Source: Tethya wilhelma
Lineage: Eukaryota; Porifera; Demospongiae; Tethyida; Tethyidae
Length of the DNA stretch: 64,000 nucleotides
Direction: 5' to 3'
NCBI GenBank assembly: GCA_964030475.1
Contig: CAXIPT010000008.1
Location: 4,801,121 to 4,865,120 of the forward strand
Shown here piece after piece: positions 26,652 to 39,064 of this stretch (positions are counted from its first letter, which is position 1; each line of letters starts with the position of its first letter). The notes below the pieces were generated by a model. It was not told where the DNA came from, searched no databases, and saw only the letters and a list, made by a program, of their open reading frames with translations. Position numbers and translations under genes: made by a program.

Positions 26652-27461
26652 ATTCACTGAACTGAATTCAGCCCTCACAGCTAGCTTCTATGATGGTGGG
26701 CACTAATTAGAACAAAATACTGTAACCATGGCAACAGCTAAACAGCTGTTCTGTCAAATATTCATTGAATACCCGACAATTAAGTGCAATTTCTATTATT
26801 CACATCATTGAATGGCCAGGATAACCATTTGATATTCATGACTGAGTTATCCAGCCGACTAGTCGACTGTGTACACGGTAGCTACATGGATAAATATAGA
26901 CACGTAACCTATACTATCTATATATGACAGTACCAATTCACCCACAAGTGGGGGCTGTACCGTCTACATGACATTGTGATAGTCCTGGGCAAAATATGAT
27001 AGAAATGAAATTTGATAGCCACGCAATACAAAGGGAGTGAAGAGTCGTGATCTGAGACAGGTGTGTTATTTGGGATGGTTTTTTTCCAGTACAGTTATTT
27101 TAGCCTGGTATTTGTTATGGAAACTAGTAATTTGAAGTATTTCACGGTGATTGATCATGCAGGCTGTACTCTGAATAGATTGGTTTTTGCTATGTGTATA
27201 AGTTGTTGTGTTGATCGCTTTTGAAGTGAGTCAGTGAGAACTGAATACAAGTCCTATTGTAGTTAGAATTGCTATTCACTATTGCTGCATATGTTATCAG
27301 CAATTCAATACATGACCACCATCTAATCATTAGCTTAGTCTACAACTGAGATTTCAAGTCGTGATAGAGTGATGTGTGTGAGTAGTACCTAATTTATACT
27401 CTTGGGGAAAGCTGTCAGTTTGGACTCACTGCAATCACTGACTCAGTACCTGGCATAAACT
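26652..27461. other. intergenic, divergent promoters of CLHC1 and a class C receptor
   Basis: 810 bp of AT-rich sequence between two divergent start codons. No coding exon or repeat is recognised. Confidence 0.5.
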
Positions 27462-29828
27462 ATGGATATTCTACAAGTTGTCTTCAAGCTGTTGTGTTTG
27501 GTAATGTGTCCAAGTATTGCTAGCATAGTTTTGGCTCTATCTGGTTCTGAATCGTGCCATGATGGCATCTCAAAGGAGTCCCAATCTAGTAAGTATCCCA
27601 AAGTGAGACCTGTCTATAACAGGGTGCCAAATGATACTTGTGAAACTCTCTACTTACTGAATATTCTGCCATATCCCGATGGCAATGGACCTTCACTGTT
27701 TGATCGTGGTGATGATGTAGTTCCTGCTGGCCTGCTAGCAATAAAACATATAAACAACAATCCAGAAATTCTCAGCGGTTACACACTCGAGTTGATTAAT
27801 GCTGAATCAGAACCGTGTGACAGAGGCTATGCTATTAATGGGCAGATCAACTTCTTGAAGAACACGGTGCACAATACAGACCCCACCAAATGTGTTGTGG
27901 GTATAATTGGACTCTACTGTTCCACTACAACACATGCAGTCTCACTGATCGCTAGCTATCCAGACGTCAGTTACATTCAACTTGCCGGTTCTACCTCTCC
28001 ACTTCATCGTAGAAAAGAGACAAAGTTCCAGCATGTGTATCACACCTTAGCATCCTCCACTGTCTACAATGAGGCCGTGATTGCAATGATGAAGAAGCTA
28101 GGATGGAAACAAATTGGACAGGTCTACCATCCACTCGGTTTTTACCTGCAGAGCACTGCAGACGATTTCACTAGGAAAGTTAGTCAGGAGTCAAACGAAT
28201 TGGAGTTGGTAGCACATATCGCGTTTATATCTTCTCCTCAAGCTGCTGTCAACTCTCTCAATGCAAAAGGTGCAAGAATCAGCTACTGGTCACTAACTCA
28301 TCAACAGGCTGCAGAGTGCTTGTGTGAAGCATATCGCAGGCAGTTTTTGTGGCCGCGCTACATATACATCATACATGATCACTCAGTAGGTTCTCTTCTA
28401 TCTGCAGATGTGTCGTGTTCTCACGAAGAAATGATGCAAGCAGTTGAGCAAATATTCTTAGTAAACTATCACGTTGAAAGTGGTCTGACTACTCCACTAG
28501 TGTCTGGAAGCACCTACAATGAATACTACAGTCAATATCTGAAGGAGCTTGAATACTACAGCAACATTACTGGTAGAAGTGCTGGAGGTACTCATTGGGC
28601 TAACCCACTCTATGATCAAGTGTGGGCATTTGCTTTGGCTCTTGATAGTTCCATCGGTCAGCTAACTGAATTAAACCTTCCATTTAGTGGCTACAAACCA
28701 GCTAGATCAGAATCAGCACCAAAGTTTACTCAAATTCTTGAATCTAACCTCGAGAAAGTTTGCTTTCAAGGGGTAACCGGTACAATAAAGTTCACAGAGA
28801 ACCTTGAAGTGAAGACATTTGTAAACATTTATCAAGTACGAAATGGAACAGAAATATTGATTGGTGTTTACGACCCGTACAGTGATCAGTTTATTCCTGG
28901 TGAGAGTAATGATACGATAATTCCCGAAGATAGATTTGAAACAAAACAAGTCATTTTGCCAATTATGATAGGAATGATCATATTCTTGATGCAAGGATTG
29001 CTGTTTCTTCTCATCTCTTTCAATCTGGTCTGTTTCCTTATTTGGCGAAATGAACAAGACATCAAAGCCACTGGTGTGCCACTGAGCATGCTCATCACTG
29101 CTGGCTGTTACATTTTGTGTTTTTCTTCCATTCCTCAGACAGTAGGCGCTATTTTTATAGTCAATGATATCTCATTCAGTGTGTTGTGTATGTTAGAGAA
29201 GTGGTTAGAATTTCTCGGAATGCCACTAATATTTGCTTCTCTATTTATGAGATTGCTGCGAGTGTTTCACCTGTTTCGATCTGACATAAAAAGAATGGGA
29301 AAGTATTGGTCTAATTCCTACCTCATCCTCTATATCTTTTTGATATGTTTGGTACCTGTTTGCATATTGATAGTGTGGACAGCGATAGACCCTCTTCGAC
29401 GTAAAGTTATTGTATATTATGTTGAATCAGCACAGCCGCCCCACTACGAAGAAACATCGCAATGTAATTCCAGAAGCACTATCATTTGGATCGTTGTCTA
29501 TTTCGCATTCATCATCGTGTTCATACTGATGGTGATGTTTCTGTCAGTTCAAACTCGTCACATCAAATGGCAACAGTTTAAGGACACAAAAAAAGTGAAC
29601 GTGTTTGTGTTTGGGTCTGTGATCCTAGCCTCTCTATGTATTCCTCTATGGTTTGTGTTTGCATTTACTGGCATTGCTGCAGGAGCTTTTCTTGTTAACT
29701 GGTTGGCCTATTTTTTTATCACTGTTTTATGTCAGTTGTGTTTGTTTGTGCCCAAAACTGTTCCACTCTTCTATCGAAAGAGATCTAGGTCTTGTTCTTT
29801 ATCCACTGCCGCTCGTCCTGAGAGTTGA
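27462..29828 (+). CDS. GABA-B-like class C G-protein-coupled receptor, intronless
   Basis: A single 788-residue exon. A signal peptide covers about residues 1-26. A Venus-flytrap ligand-binding domain spans about 50-485 (AIKHINNNPEILSGYTLELI, IGLYCSTTTHAVSLIASYP, LGWKQIGQVY). Seven membrane segments span about 500-765. There is no Cys-rich domain between flytrap and membrane part, which marks the GABA-B branch rather than the glutamate or calcium-sensing branch. The third-helix region (CMLEKWLEFLGMPLIF) and the FVPK end of helix 7 are class C signatures. The ligand cannot be told; sponges have many such genes and the family has diversified widely. Lack of introns, unlike its neighbours, hints at a retroposed origin followed by tandem duplication. 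Confidence 0.9.
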   Translation: MDILQVVFKLLCLVMCPSIASIVLALSGSESCHDGISKESQSSKYPKVRPVYNRVPNDTCETLYLLNILPYPDGNGPSLFDRGDDVVPAGLLAIKHINNNPEILSGYTLELINAESEPCDRGYAINGQINFLKNTVHNTDPTKCVVGIIGLYCSTTTHAVSLIASYPDVSYIQLAGSTSPLHRRKETKFQHVYHTLASSTVYNEAVIAMMKKLGWKQIGQVYHPLGFYLQSTADDFTRKVSQESNELELVAHIAFISSPQAAVNSLNAKGARISYWSLTHQQAAECLCEAYRRQFLWPRYIYIIHDHSVGSLLSADVSCSHEEMMQAVEQIFLVNYHVESGLTTPLVSGSTYNEYYSQYLKELEYYSNITGRSAGGTHWANPLYDQVWAFALALDSSIGQLTELNLPFSGYKPARSESAPKFTQILESNLEKVCFQGVTGTIKFTENLEVKTFVNIYQVRNGTEILIGVYDPYSDQFIPGESNDTIIPEDRFETKQVILPIMIGMIIFLMQGLLFLLISFNLVCFLIWRNEQDIKATGVPLSMLITAGCYILCFSSIPQTVGAIFIVNDISFSVLCMLEKWLEFLGMPLIFASLFMRLLRVFHLFRSDIKRMGKYWSNSYLILYIFLICLVPVCILIVWTAIDPLRRKVIVYYVESAQPPHYEETSQCNSRSTIIWIVVYFAFIIVFILMVMFLSVQTRHIKWQQFKDTKKVNVFVFGSVILASLCIPLWFVFAFTGIAAGAFLVNWLAYFFITVLCQLCLFVPKTVPLFYRKRSRSCSLSTAARPES

Positions 29829-30754
29829 CCATGTATGAAGTATGTTATGATAGTCACTGTATTATTGATCTGATTGTCATGAAAAAATGTTTGGAATGTT
29901 ATTATTCAAGGTGTGTACGTTTTGCTCTCAGTTGGCATATAATTGTCACAATACTGCATTTAGAGTGCATGTATGAGGTACAGACGAACTTGGTATATAT
30001 GTCTCTATACACTATATCACGAGTATATAATCGGTGAAGGTATTATGATTATGTACTCTTGACTGTATATATATATATACAGTATGTGTCTCATGACAGT
30101 TATTGTGGAATAATCATGTGTATTGTAGAATGGTGGAACATTTATAATGATTGTATAAACACTCAAAATCAGTTTTTGACAAGAGGTCTCAAGTCTCAGT
30201 TCGTATTATCAAAATATACTTTCTCGGAATTGTTATTACTTCACCCTTTTATCTTTAATGAATATTATTAAATTAGCCTTGTTCCCAGGCTCCCCACAGG
30301 GAATGAGGCTATACCTTTGAATACATGTGTGCATGTGACACTGTGTTGTGTTTACCACTTCATGCAGGAGGTTATTAATGCATAGCACAAACAATTAAGG
30401 TACTAGTAATCATGGTACTGTGTGCAATTGTGCAATGAGTCATTGGTTCCCAGGAAGGGAAGTGGTTGTACCCCTTGGTAGGCTTCGAGTCCACTGTGGT
30501 TATAATTTGGTAGTGAACTTTTAAGATATTATTGTTAGCTGTATGTGCTCACCATGGTATATAGAGTGATGTAATGTGAGTGTATATATAATTGCATGTT
30601 TTTGTACAGGATACAGGCAATAGAGTTGCACAAGTTTTACATATGAGTTTTGTAAATATTATGTTTTTATCATGTGACTATATGAATGATTCTCTCAAGA
30701 TTTAAAACTAGCTGTAACTGGAAGAAAGCTTACTTTGAAGTCAGAAGCCTGAGA
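29829..30754 (+). other. intergenic between the two receptors
   Basis: No missing flytrap exons of the second receptor were found here. A short inverted pair near 30283-30316 (GTTCCCAGGCTCC / GGGAATGAGGC) resembles the hairpin element in the STARD10-like introns. Confidence 0.4.
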
Positions 30755-32829
30755 ATGAGTCTTGCTGGTCAAACAGCATCATTTTGTATACCAGCTCTTT
30801 TGGTGGTTGCTTGGCTTGTGATGTGTGTCTCAAGAACTGACTCAACAATGGTTCCAGGGCAATCTCATCATAATTGCTCAGGGCCCTCCTCTCCTTCAGT
30901 GGATGATTTTGGTGGTGGTGGTGCGAACTACAGCTCATCTGTCTGTCAAGTCATCACGATCCAAAGCTCTATCCCCGACTCTTTCACATTATCGCTACAT
31001 TCTCAGTCATTGAAATTGCTGCTATTTCCATGATGAAGAGATTTAGCTGGTCTAGAATTGGACTGATCTACGACGATGATGGTTTATTCTTCTATAGCTC
31101 AGCTATAGCATTTTCAAAGACGATAGTGCAAGATCCGAATCTAGAATTGGCCATACGTTTTCCTCTTGATGAGCGCAATATCACCGAGATATTTGCCAGT
31201 CTCATACAGAGTGAAGTAAGGATCAGTTTCTGGTCTGTGTCGGCTGAACAGGCAGCTAGTATTATGTGTGAAGCGTATAGCAAGCAACTCTTTTGGGAAA
31301 GTTACGTGCACATATTTCACGGTCACACTGTACGTGAGATACTCAATGCAAATACAAGTTGTACACCAGATGAACTTTTGAAGGCGATTGATGGGATTTT
31401 CCTGCTAAACTATGACTTGAGTGCCGACTCAAACGAGAGCCACATCCTTGTGTCCAATATCACTTACAATCAATACAAACATAAGTACGTGGAGGAACTG
31501 AAAGAGTACTCTGCTGCTAGAGGTCTAGATAATCATACTACTCCTAGTGAGTGGGCTAGTTCACTATACGATCAAATATGGGCATTTGCAATGGCTCTAA
31601 ATGGTACGGTCGAGTCTATTGGCAAGAATTCCTTTAGTCCTCACTGTTTTGGTGGCACTGAATCAGAGTCTCTGTCAGAAATGATAGCTAAAGAGCTCAA
31701 GATGCTATCTTTTGAAGGAGCTTCTGGTCACATTGAATTTGGTGAGCAACATGAGGTCCAAACATCAGTGAGAATCATTCGAGTTAGAAATGGCATGGAG
31801 GAAATTGTTGGTGAGTTCCATCCGTACATCAGCAATGAGAGCATGATTTGGTTGAGTATTGACGAAGTACCTGAAGATCGATTTGAAACTAAATATACTC
31901 TTGTTCCATTCCCAATAGCAATTGTTGCCTTTTCATTACAGTGTATACTGTTTGTCATCACAACATCTAATCTTGTACTCTTTATTTTTTGGAGAAACAA
32001 AACTCCCATCAAAGCCACAAGTCCAAACTTGAGTCTCCTAATCTTTGTCGGTTGCTATTTTTTGTGCTTTGCTCCTGTGGCTCAAACTGTTGGCAAATCT
32101 GTTCGTATAAGCAACGAAAAACACTTTGTCGCTTTGTGTCACTTAGAGAACTGGTTGCTATTCAATGGCATGAACCTCATCCTGGCTACTCTGTTGTTTT
32201 GTCTTCTTCGAATCTACTACGTGTTCAGAGTCTTTCGAAAGACCACCAAGTATTTCTCCGACCAGTTCTTGTTTCTCTACATCCTTCTTACGTGTCTTTT
32301 CGAAGTGCTCATTCTCTCGGTGTGGTCGATATTCAGCTCCTTTAGAAGGATCACTGAAGTAGAATACATATCCAAGCCTCACCCACCTTTCTATCGAGTG
32401 ACTGAGACATGCACCAGCAACGAGATTGATACACTGCTCTCATTATCGTACTTTTATTCAGGGGTGTTACTCATCATGGTCGTTTTCCTAGCCGTTCAGA
32501 CACGCCACATACAGAAAGAGGCATTCAAGGATACCAAGAAGGTGAATGTGTTTGTATTTACAGTGGTGGCCATCATTGCCGTGGCAACCCCTCTACAGCA
32601 CCACTTCTCTAACATTGGTAGTATCACATTGGAGTACATCTTCAAGTGGCTGGCATGTTTCTCTGTGCCATTGCTCTGTCAGCTGCTCTTGTTTTCAACC
32701 AAAACACTTCCTCTACTATTGAGACAATGGAAAAACAGGTGTAGGGGTAAGGATGCCCACAATACAGGCCCAGCTGGTTTTATTAACCCTTTAACCCAGG
32801 TAACTGTAATAGCGAAAAGGCCTGACTAA
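30755..32829 (+). pseudogene. second GABA-B-like receptor, N-terminus truncated or frameshifted
   Basis: The frame from 30907 to 32829 is open (599 residues from ATG 31030). It encodes the second half of a flytrap domain (PRLFHIIATFSVIE, MMKRFSWSRIGLIY) and seven membrane segments ending FSTKTLPLLL. It is clearly a paralog of the receptor at 27462. A Met-initiated hydrophobic stretch starting MSLAGQTAS lies just upstream (30755) in another frame and looks like a signal peptide, so a frameshift or unseen splice near 30930 is needed. Even then about 150 residues of flytrap lobe 1 are missing. It could be a young pseudogene, an assembly error, or a receptor with reduced ligand domain. Confidence 0.7.
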
Positions 32830-33118
32830 TATAGTTTAGCTAAATTGGGAGTTTTGGGGAAGTAATTTGTTTGATCATTTCTCACAATATTTATAACAGT
32901 CACCCAGAGTGCTTTTATGTTAATACTATTATGTTTTTGTCCTTTGTTTATTATTACATTTTGACAACCATGTGGCTGTGCTTTTATACCGGTTTCCTGA
33001 ATACATGAAATTGGATATTTAATACCATTCAACACTTCAAGTATGCCACATACATGTACTAAACCAACAACCAACCAAACTACAAAAAATAAAACAAAAA
33101 CAGTGAGTGAGCCTATGA

Positions 33119-34097
33119 TTACATCTTGCTCAGTGTCTCTCTAATTCGTGCTGCCACTGCTCTTTCTCCCATACTGTCTAACGCTGTACAGAGTTTCTCC
33201 CAAGACATCTCTAGATCATAAGACAGCCAAAGAGATATCATGTCGTCTTTCATTCGAGACTGTCCATAAGGTGAACAGTCTATTTCAATTGTTTTTAGTT
33301 TGTACGATGGTAGGTCTAGTTGCTTTCCGAGTTCTTTCCAGTCCACGACAGGCTTTATTGCATTGGAGATGTTGAGGAGAGTTAGCCTAGTGTTGACTAA
33401 AGTGTGTGTGTGTACATGTGTGTATAAGCACATTGATATACGTGACTTGATGTAGATTCACAAGCAAACATGTTTAACATTTTGTGATGGCCTTCAACTG
33501 ATGTACTCTTCCTTGAATGAAACATGTATTCTGACACACAAAGTCACAATTCACACCTGATTGAACATTTATACACTCACTTGGTTTCCAAGGAGGTAGG
33601 TTGTGTGTGATTTGACCTTTGGGTTCTCTCACAACAGCTGGAGAGTGTGGTCTCTTGGCATTCTGTTGACCACTCCCATTAGTTGGACCTACATCAGTGG
33701 TGTCTGTGTGTACGTGTTTATCATGGTGTGTATTAACATTACTCATTGTCTCAGAACAAAATTTACCTTTGCTTTGTAACAAATCACACACTTTTTCTGC
33801 TAGCAATGCATTTTCAGCGGCCAAGAAAACATCTACTACGAGGTACCTATACGTAGCCTTGAAAGCATTCTTTGACTGCCATTTTTGTAGAGCTAAGATC
33901 TTCTTCTGGTCATTAGACCGGCTGTCATCCTTGATGCTTTCAATGTCTGCTGGAGTGAGGCCTAGATAGGTTGAGTAGACCTCCCACTTGTCCATGTGGT
34001 GGGCAACATCTAGAAGATGCTGATCTGAAACACGTTGTTTTAGCTGACTCTCTTGTATGCCAACATGCTCCAGCAACTCCTTCAGTGTCACCCCCAT
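33119..34097 (-). CDS. tandem death-domain protein
   Basis: Two exons (33581-34097 and 33119-33396) joined in phase 1 give about 264 residues. The first death domain starts MGVTLKELLEHVG and closely resembles the N-terminal domain of the gene at 546 (shared L-x-W-x-x-K and KAFxATY pattern). A polar linker follows, then a second death domain (DWKELGKQLDLPSYKLKTIE). No enzyme part is present, so it should act as an adaptor through death-fold contacts. The GTG at 34100 was rejected as a start in favour of ATG 34097. Confidence 0.75.
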
Positions 34098-34498
34098 CAC
34101 TGACTCTTTAGCTGCAGCTGCTAATGGTCACCTATGGTATAGAGGTTACCCTATGGGAATACAGGCAGAATCTTGATAAACATGACTCCATTTGAACAGA
34201 ACCTTCCAGATCATGGCGTGACCTAACTTGAACTTCAATATCTCTATGATAGCAAGAAGCCTAATACTATCAAAAACAGACTAGCAACACTTATAGTATC
34301 CCTATAATGACTGTTACCTTTCCTTGTGTTATACAAGCATCACAGGAGTGTCCTCCATCTTTGTTTCACTGACAGGAAATAAATTCAACCACGCAGAGGG
34401 CAAACAATATTCATAGCTATATTGAAATCATACATTAAACAGTGATACACATGTACATGTACACACAAAAAGAGAATTAAACTGTCCAATTATAGAGC
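34098..34498. other. intergenic, nothing recognised
   Basis: About 400 bp holding the 5' leader of the tandem death-domain gene and the 3' end of the Roco gene. No coding or repeat signal. Confidence 0.4.
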
Positions 34499-37488
34499 TT
34501 ATAGGTTATTGACAAGCTGTGATAGACTTGGGTCAAATGGTTCAATAGCGTCTGCGAGATCAGTTTTCCATGTTGAGCTCTTTTGAACTTGCTGTAACCA
34601 ACAGCTGAGCATTACATGTAAACAATCTTCACACTTTGGATTATCCATGGCTATCGTTTCAAGCTTTCCAGGTGTAATTTTGAGAAGGATTCCGATCGTT
34701 TTCCACTTACTTGCAACAGGCAACACCAGACGAACTATTTCAGCTAAATGAGTAGTTTGACTGCCCCACTGAGATCTAGGGGTAACTGTTAGTTGTGGGG
34801 AATTACCAATAGCTGATGAAATGGTGTTTGTGGTGGAATTGATGGGGGGAGTTGGTGGTGGTTTTCTGAACCAAACTAAGCAGCCTGGAGGAAGACAAAA
34901 TCTTTTTTGTATCTGTCTACAGAATAGCTTTGATGGTTTTCCTTTGTACATGCTCATTTCAGCTACATGTGAATTACTCGAAAAGATTTTACAAGGACAC
35001 TCAAATGTTACAGAGTGCTTGGCATAGTTGAGGTAGTTCATATCAGATGCTACCTTTTCCACTCCCTTCACCACTGCCAAGTGGACTTCACTGCAAACAT
35101 CTTCGATACTGCACACTCTATCAGCTCCTTGGGCACCTGGCACACAAGCAACCTTGATATTTGTGGGAAGGATCATTACAGTAATGGTATCGAAGTCAGG
35201 GCCAACAAGGAACGATACTTGATCTCGAAAAATCTCATTCGTTTGAAGACTCCATTCGAACTCAGACTGCATCTCGTTTGCTAGGAGGTATGCAATGAGT
35301 GAACCAGAAACACCTTTTGGGCAGTAACCACATTTGAATGTGATCACCAATGGACGGATTTCTGACTGTTGACTCGCTAAAGTTAGATCTGATGCTTTTG
35401 CGTGAGATAAGACACAAGGTATGAAGAATTTGGTCTCACCATCTTCTGTCTTGAAGGAAGCTATTATTCTAAGATGTTGCAACAGCTTCACCAGTAGTGC
35501 TGGAGTGAGAAGGGGGTTGGATCCCCCACTGATTCTTTCAAAATCTACCAAAGAAAAGATTCCTTTCTTCTTGAACTCATCTGTGGAATACCGGTCAACA
35601 TTCTTAAAAGTGAATGTACGCACAATAAGCTCAGTCACTTTGTCAAAGAGAAGCTGTGGATCTTTGACAACGATTCTATCAAGGCCTTCAACTGGGAAGT
35701 AACGTACTACACCTAATTTCGTATGCAAGTAAAACAAGGCTTCTTTAAGTTCTGCTTCATCTTCTATTCCACATTCCTTAGCTACTGAAAGGCATTGCTC
35801 AAAGCTAATGATGCGCGATGGGAGGTAACGAAGTACCAGACTGAAGATCAGCCAGTGAGATGGCGAACTTACTTTGAACTCTCCTCGCTGGACAAGCTCT
35901 TCAACTGCTAACTTGATTTTCTTAAAATCTGTATCATCTTCTGCTAGGTTGTTGACAGTGAAGATGAGCTGAGATGGAGAGGCAAACTGAATGAGCCCTT
36001 CACGATAGTGAGAAGTTGATGTGATCACTTCCTGGAGGTACTGATCTATCTCCTGTATTAGGTTCTCAGCAGTGGCTGGATCAAGCTGATCTTTGTGTGT
36101 CCCCACAAAAAAGACTTTTGGTCGAATAGGATCAAGCTGCTTTTGAAGGCCTTTGTAAATGAAACTGCCCATGGAGGAAATACTTGCAAGAGATGTTAGT
36201 ATGGCTTCCAAGAGAGTAAGTGTTGACTCGTAAGGCTCTGATTTGCTACCGTCTGGAAGCTCATACTGGATTGTGAATATCTGGCTAAGATCTTGATTGA
36301 GACGGAAAGTGATGAAGAACACCGAAGGTCCAGAAACAAGAAGTGGCAAGAGTTCCTGAAACTCCATTTGTCCTCCAGTGTCAGTGAGATACAGGGACCA
36401 TGAATTCTCCAGGTAACTGCTAATGTCTTCTCCACTTGTAGCAGCTCGAAGGATCTCCATTGGTGACTTGTACCCATCAGGGAGGGGTGTGGTTTGTGGA
36501 AGCTTTGGCTCTTGAGAATCAGTTGTTTGTACAGAAGTAGAATTCTCAGAAAGAGATGTTTGTGAGGGAGTAGGCTCCTCAGAAAGAGCTTCTTGTGGAG
36601 GGCTGGAGGCATTATATAGATCTCGAGTTTTCTTGGAGTCCTCAGGAGAATTACTTTGCTTTGATCCATGATCCAAGACTTTATCTGATTGACTTGTATT
36701 TGCATAATGAGGGGAATGAAAATGTGCTATCCGGTACAGCAACTCAACAGCTTCAGTGTTGTAGGTGAGCTTGAACCACATTGAGTCAGTGACACTCAGT
36801 GGTACCGAATAAGACTGTCGTACTTGGATGTGACAGGGCTCCTCAGCAACTCCAGTGCTGGGTGATATTGAGGATGGACCTTCACCAGTCAGTCGTTTGA
36901 TGAGAGAGCTCTTTCCTGAGCGTGCAGGACCAAGATACACACCTTGCATGATTGTGTGATCAAGAGTGCCTTTTCTTTCCATGGCTTGCTCTACTGCATC
37001 CAAGTGCTTTTCACTTTCTTTGTAGAGCCCTATATATACATCATTGCATATAATAAAATTAATGGTGGCTATGCTACATGATTGACTATATATAGTGCCT
37101 CATGCAATCAAATTCAAAACTGGTGATTTTTTTAAAAATTTACCTATAGGAGTTATAGGGACTAAATGATGGTGAAGTTTTGTGTTTAGTTCATCAGCAA
37201 GAGCACCATGGTTTGCCCTCAGCAAGGCCCTCTTTAGAGCTCCCAATGTGGCTTTCTCCTTGCTCCCTCTGCCATCTCCAGGGCACCACTGGTACCAGTC
37301 AGTCAACATGGCTCCCAACCAGTTTTGAGCTGGGTTGCCACTTATCACGTGCATGAGATTACCCTGGATGTTGGAAAGTTCTCCATCTCTGAATCCTAAG
37401 TATGTGCCTATCTTTCTCCATTCAAAGGCAATATCCAGAAGAGCAGTTAGTAGATCAGCATGATGGCTGTCTGTGAGCTGAGTGCTAT
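34499..37488 (-). CDS. death domain / Roc-COR GTPase / death domain protein (Roco family)
   Basis: Exon 37144-37488 encodes a death domain (TALLDIAFEWRKIGTYLGF), and exon 34499-37029 encodes the rest. P-loop GPARSGKSSL, switch DTGGQ and base-recognition THKD mark a Roc GTPase, with a long disordered insert between P-loop and DTGGQ. A COR domain follows (SPSHWLIFSLVLRYLP, ALFYLHTKLGVVRYFP). The C-terminus is a second death domain (VASKWKTIGILLKITPGKLE). Roco proteins are GTP-switched scaffolds. The death-domain exon has no ATG of its own and opens at a phase-1 acceptor. The nearest compatible upstream exon is the caspase-fold exon at 38094-38904, giving a predicted 1228-residue fusion. Domain calls are firm; the fusion needs transcript proof. 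Confidence 0.85.
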
Positions 37489-37556
37489 CTGAAAAGAGAA
37501 AAGAAGTATCATAATATGTCACCTACTATATACTCTTGATATCATGCATAATATTA

Positions 37557-37609
37557 TTATAACTGTCGTTCTCTGCAATTGCCACTTGGAGGTGCACCCC
37601 TACCACTCA
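37557..37609 (-). pseudogene. relic of a dsRBD-gene exon
   Basis: With the acceptor TGTAG it reads VSGRGAPPSGNCRERQ and then stop. It is almost identical to the first residues of the last exon of the caspase-dsRBD gene at 58086-58600, and the adjacent intron (TGTGATACAGACCA) also matches. So the upstream caspase exon came from a duplicate of that gene whose dsRBD body was later lost. Confidence 0.75.
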
Positions 37610-38093
37610 CTACAGTGTGTGTGATACAGACCACAGAGGTAACAAGAGCTCAGAGAGCTTGTACCCTGTGCACTGCAAGTGAAGGTTCTCTCAAGCCCAC
37701 TGAGTCTTATGCAGTTTGCAGTGAGTCAAAATCCGGATACTGCAATGTATGAAAGTATACGGACTACTGGCTACCACGTAATCTAAAGTGGCCACGTGGC
37801 ATGAAGTCTGCCTATGCTTCTCAAAACTGCCTAAAGGTGGGAAAGTTATACTTTTTTTTGGACTGTCAAGGAGAGAAGTGTACTTTGCTTGCAAACATAC
37901 TTGGTAATGGTTTCAGCACTAACCAATACTTTATAACTTCTTTATAACTAAATACGATAGACCTTAGTCATAAATTTTATATAATAATTATTACAGGTTG
38001 GTAGAGTATGAATGTGGTTCAACTGCTATGTACAAAATTCATGGCAAAGGATCATGCAGGCATGATCAATAATTCTATATCAAGCTGACTCAC

Positions 38094-38904
38094 CTAGGTT
38101 ACCATCAGGTGCTTGCTCATTCTCTGTATCAAGCAGGACCACTTTTTTGTTTAGACGATCTGTTTTTTCAGGTTGCTGCACGGCAAAATCCTTAGATTGG
38201 TTCATTTCAGTCAACTGTCTATTCACATCTGTGAGGACATCCAGTATTGATGTACCAGGGGATTTCATGATCGTTTCTGCCAGCAATCTAAGCCAAATTC
38301 CACCACTGCCGTCTTCATATGCTTTGTAGTTGGGCATTATAGAATAGGCCACCAGAAAATTGGCTCCTTCAGGCACCTTCAGCTGTTGCATTTGTGAGAG
38401 TCCTCGTGATAAAAATGGATCCTCACTGGCTGACTTTCCTCTTGGTACGAGAACAGTGTTCAATGTCTTTGAGCCACGGCAAGCATCAATAAAGAAGAGC
38501 TTTGGTATATTTCCCAGCTCTGTGCAGTGTTTGGGCAGCAGAGGATCAATGAGTTGATTGCTAATGTGGACCCTTTCGTGATCATACATGTAGACATAGT
38601 TATCAGTCGTGCCATGTCCAGAAAACACAAGAACAATGCATTTGTAATCTTTCAACTTCTTGTGTTTCAGATTCTTCACTTCATACATGATGAATTCCAG
38701 CCTCTTCTTGGTCACATTGTGCTCCCAGTGGACGACAAACTGCAAAGAAGTAAAAGTCTTTGAAAGGCTCTCTCCATCTTTCACTGTGCCAGGGAGCTCA
38801 TCCAGCTTTTGTGGAAATATTGGTGTTCCAATGTAGTCATTGGTGATGATGATGGCCAGCCCTTTGGCAGATGGATGTGAGTCAACTTCATGTGTCACTG
38901 ACAT
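38094..38904 (-). CDS. caspase-fold (C14) protease exon, probably the start of the Roco gene
   Basis: ATG 38904 opens a 270-residue protease domain: GLAIIITNDYIGT, catalytic His in VFSGHG, catalytic Cys in FIDACRG, and GGIWLRLL in the small-subunit half. No prodomain precedes it. It ends at a phase-1 donor (CTAG then GTGAGT). Splicing to 37488 adds a death domain and Roc-COR GTPase; splicing to the relic at 37609 would stop after about 17 residues. Its closest relative here is the protease at 59669-60482, with most residues identical. The S1-pocket Gln and Arg of caspases are replaced by Asp (of DACRG) and Glu (KAYED), as in paracaspases. Confidence 0.85.
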
Positions 38905-38961
38905 GGCAATGATGGCACGCTGTTGCTTTCCTTATGAAAATATACGCGCGCGAGGGAGGAG

Positions 38962-38976
38962 CCCCCCCCCCCCCCC
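38962..38976. repeat. poly(C) tract
   Basis: Fifteen consecutive C in the short gap between the caspase start codon and the next gene's end. Possible source of sequencing error. Confidence 0.9.
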
Positions 38977-39064
38977 TATATCCGCGAATAATACAAAAAA
39001 AACGTCACGATTTCATAACTATTCCCTATTATTATTTTATTACACGTGTCATTGTGTGTATACT

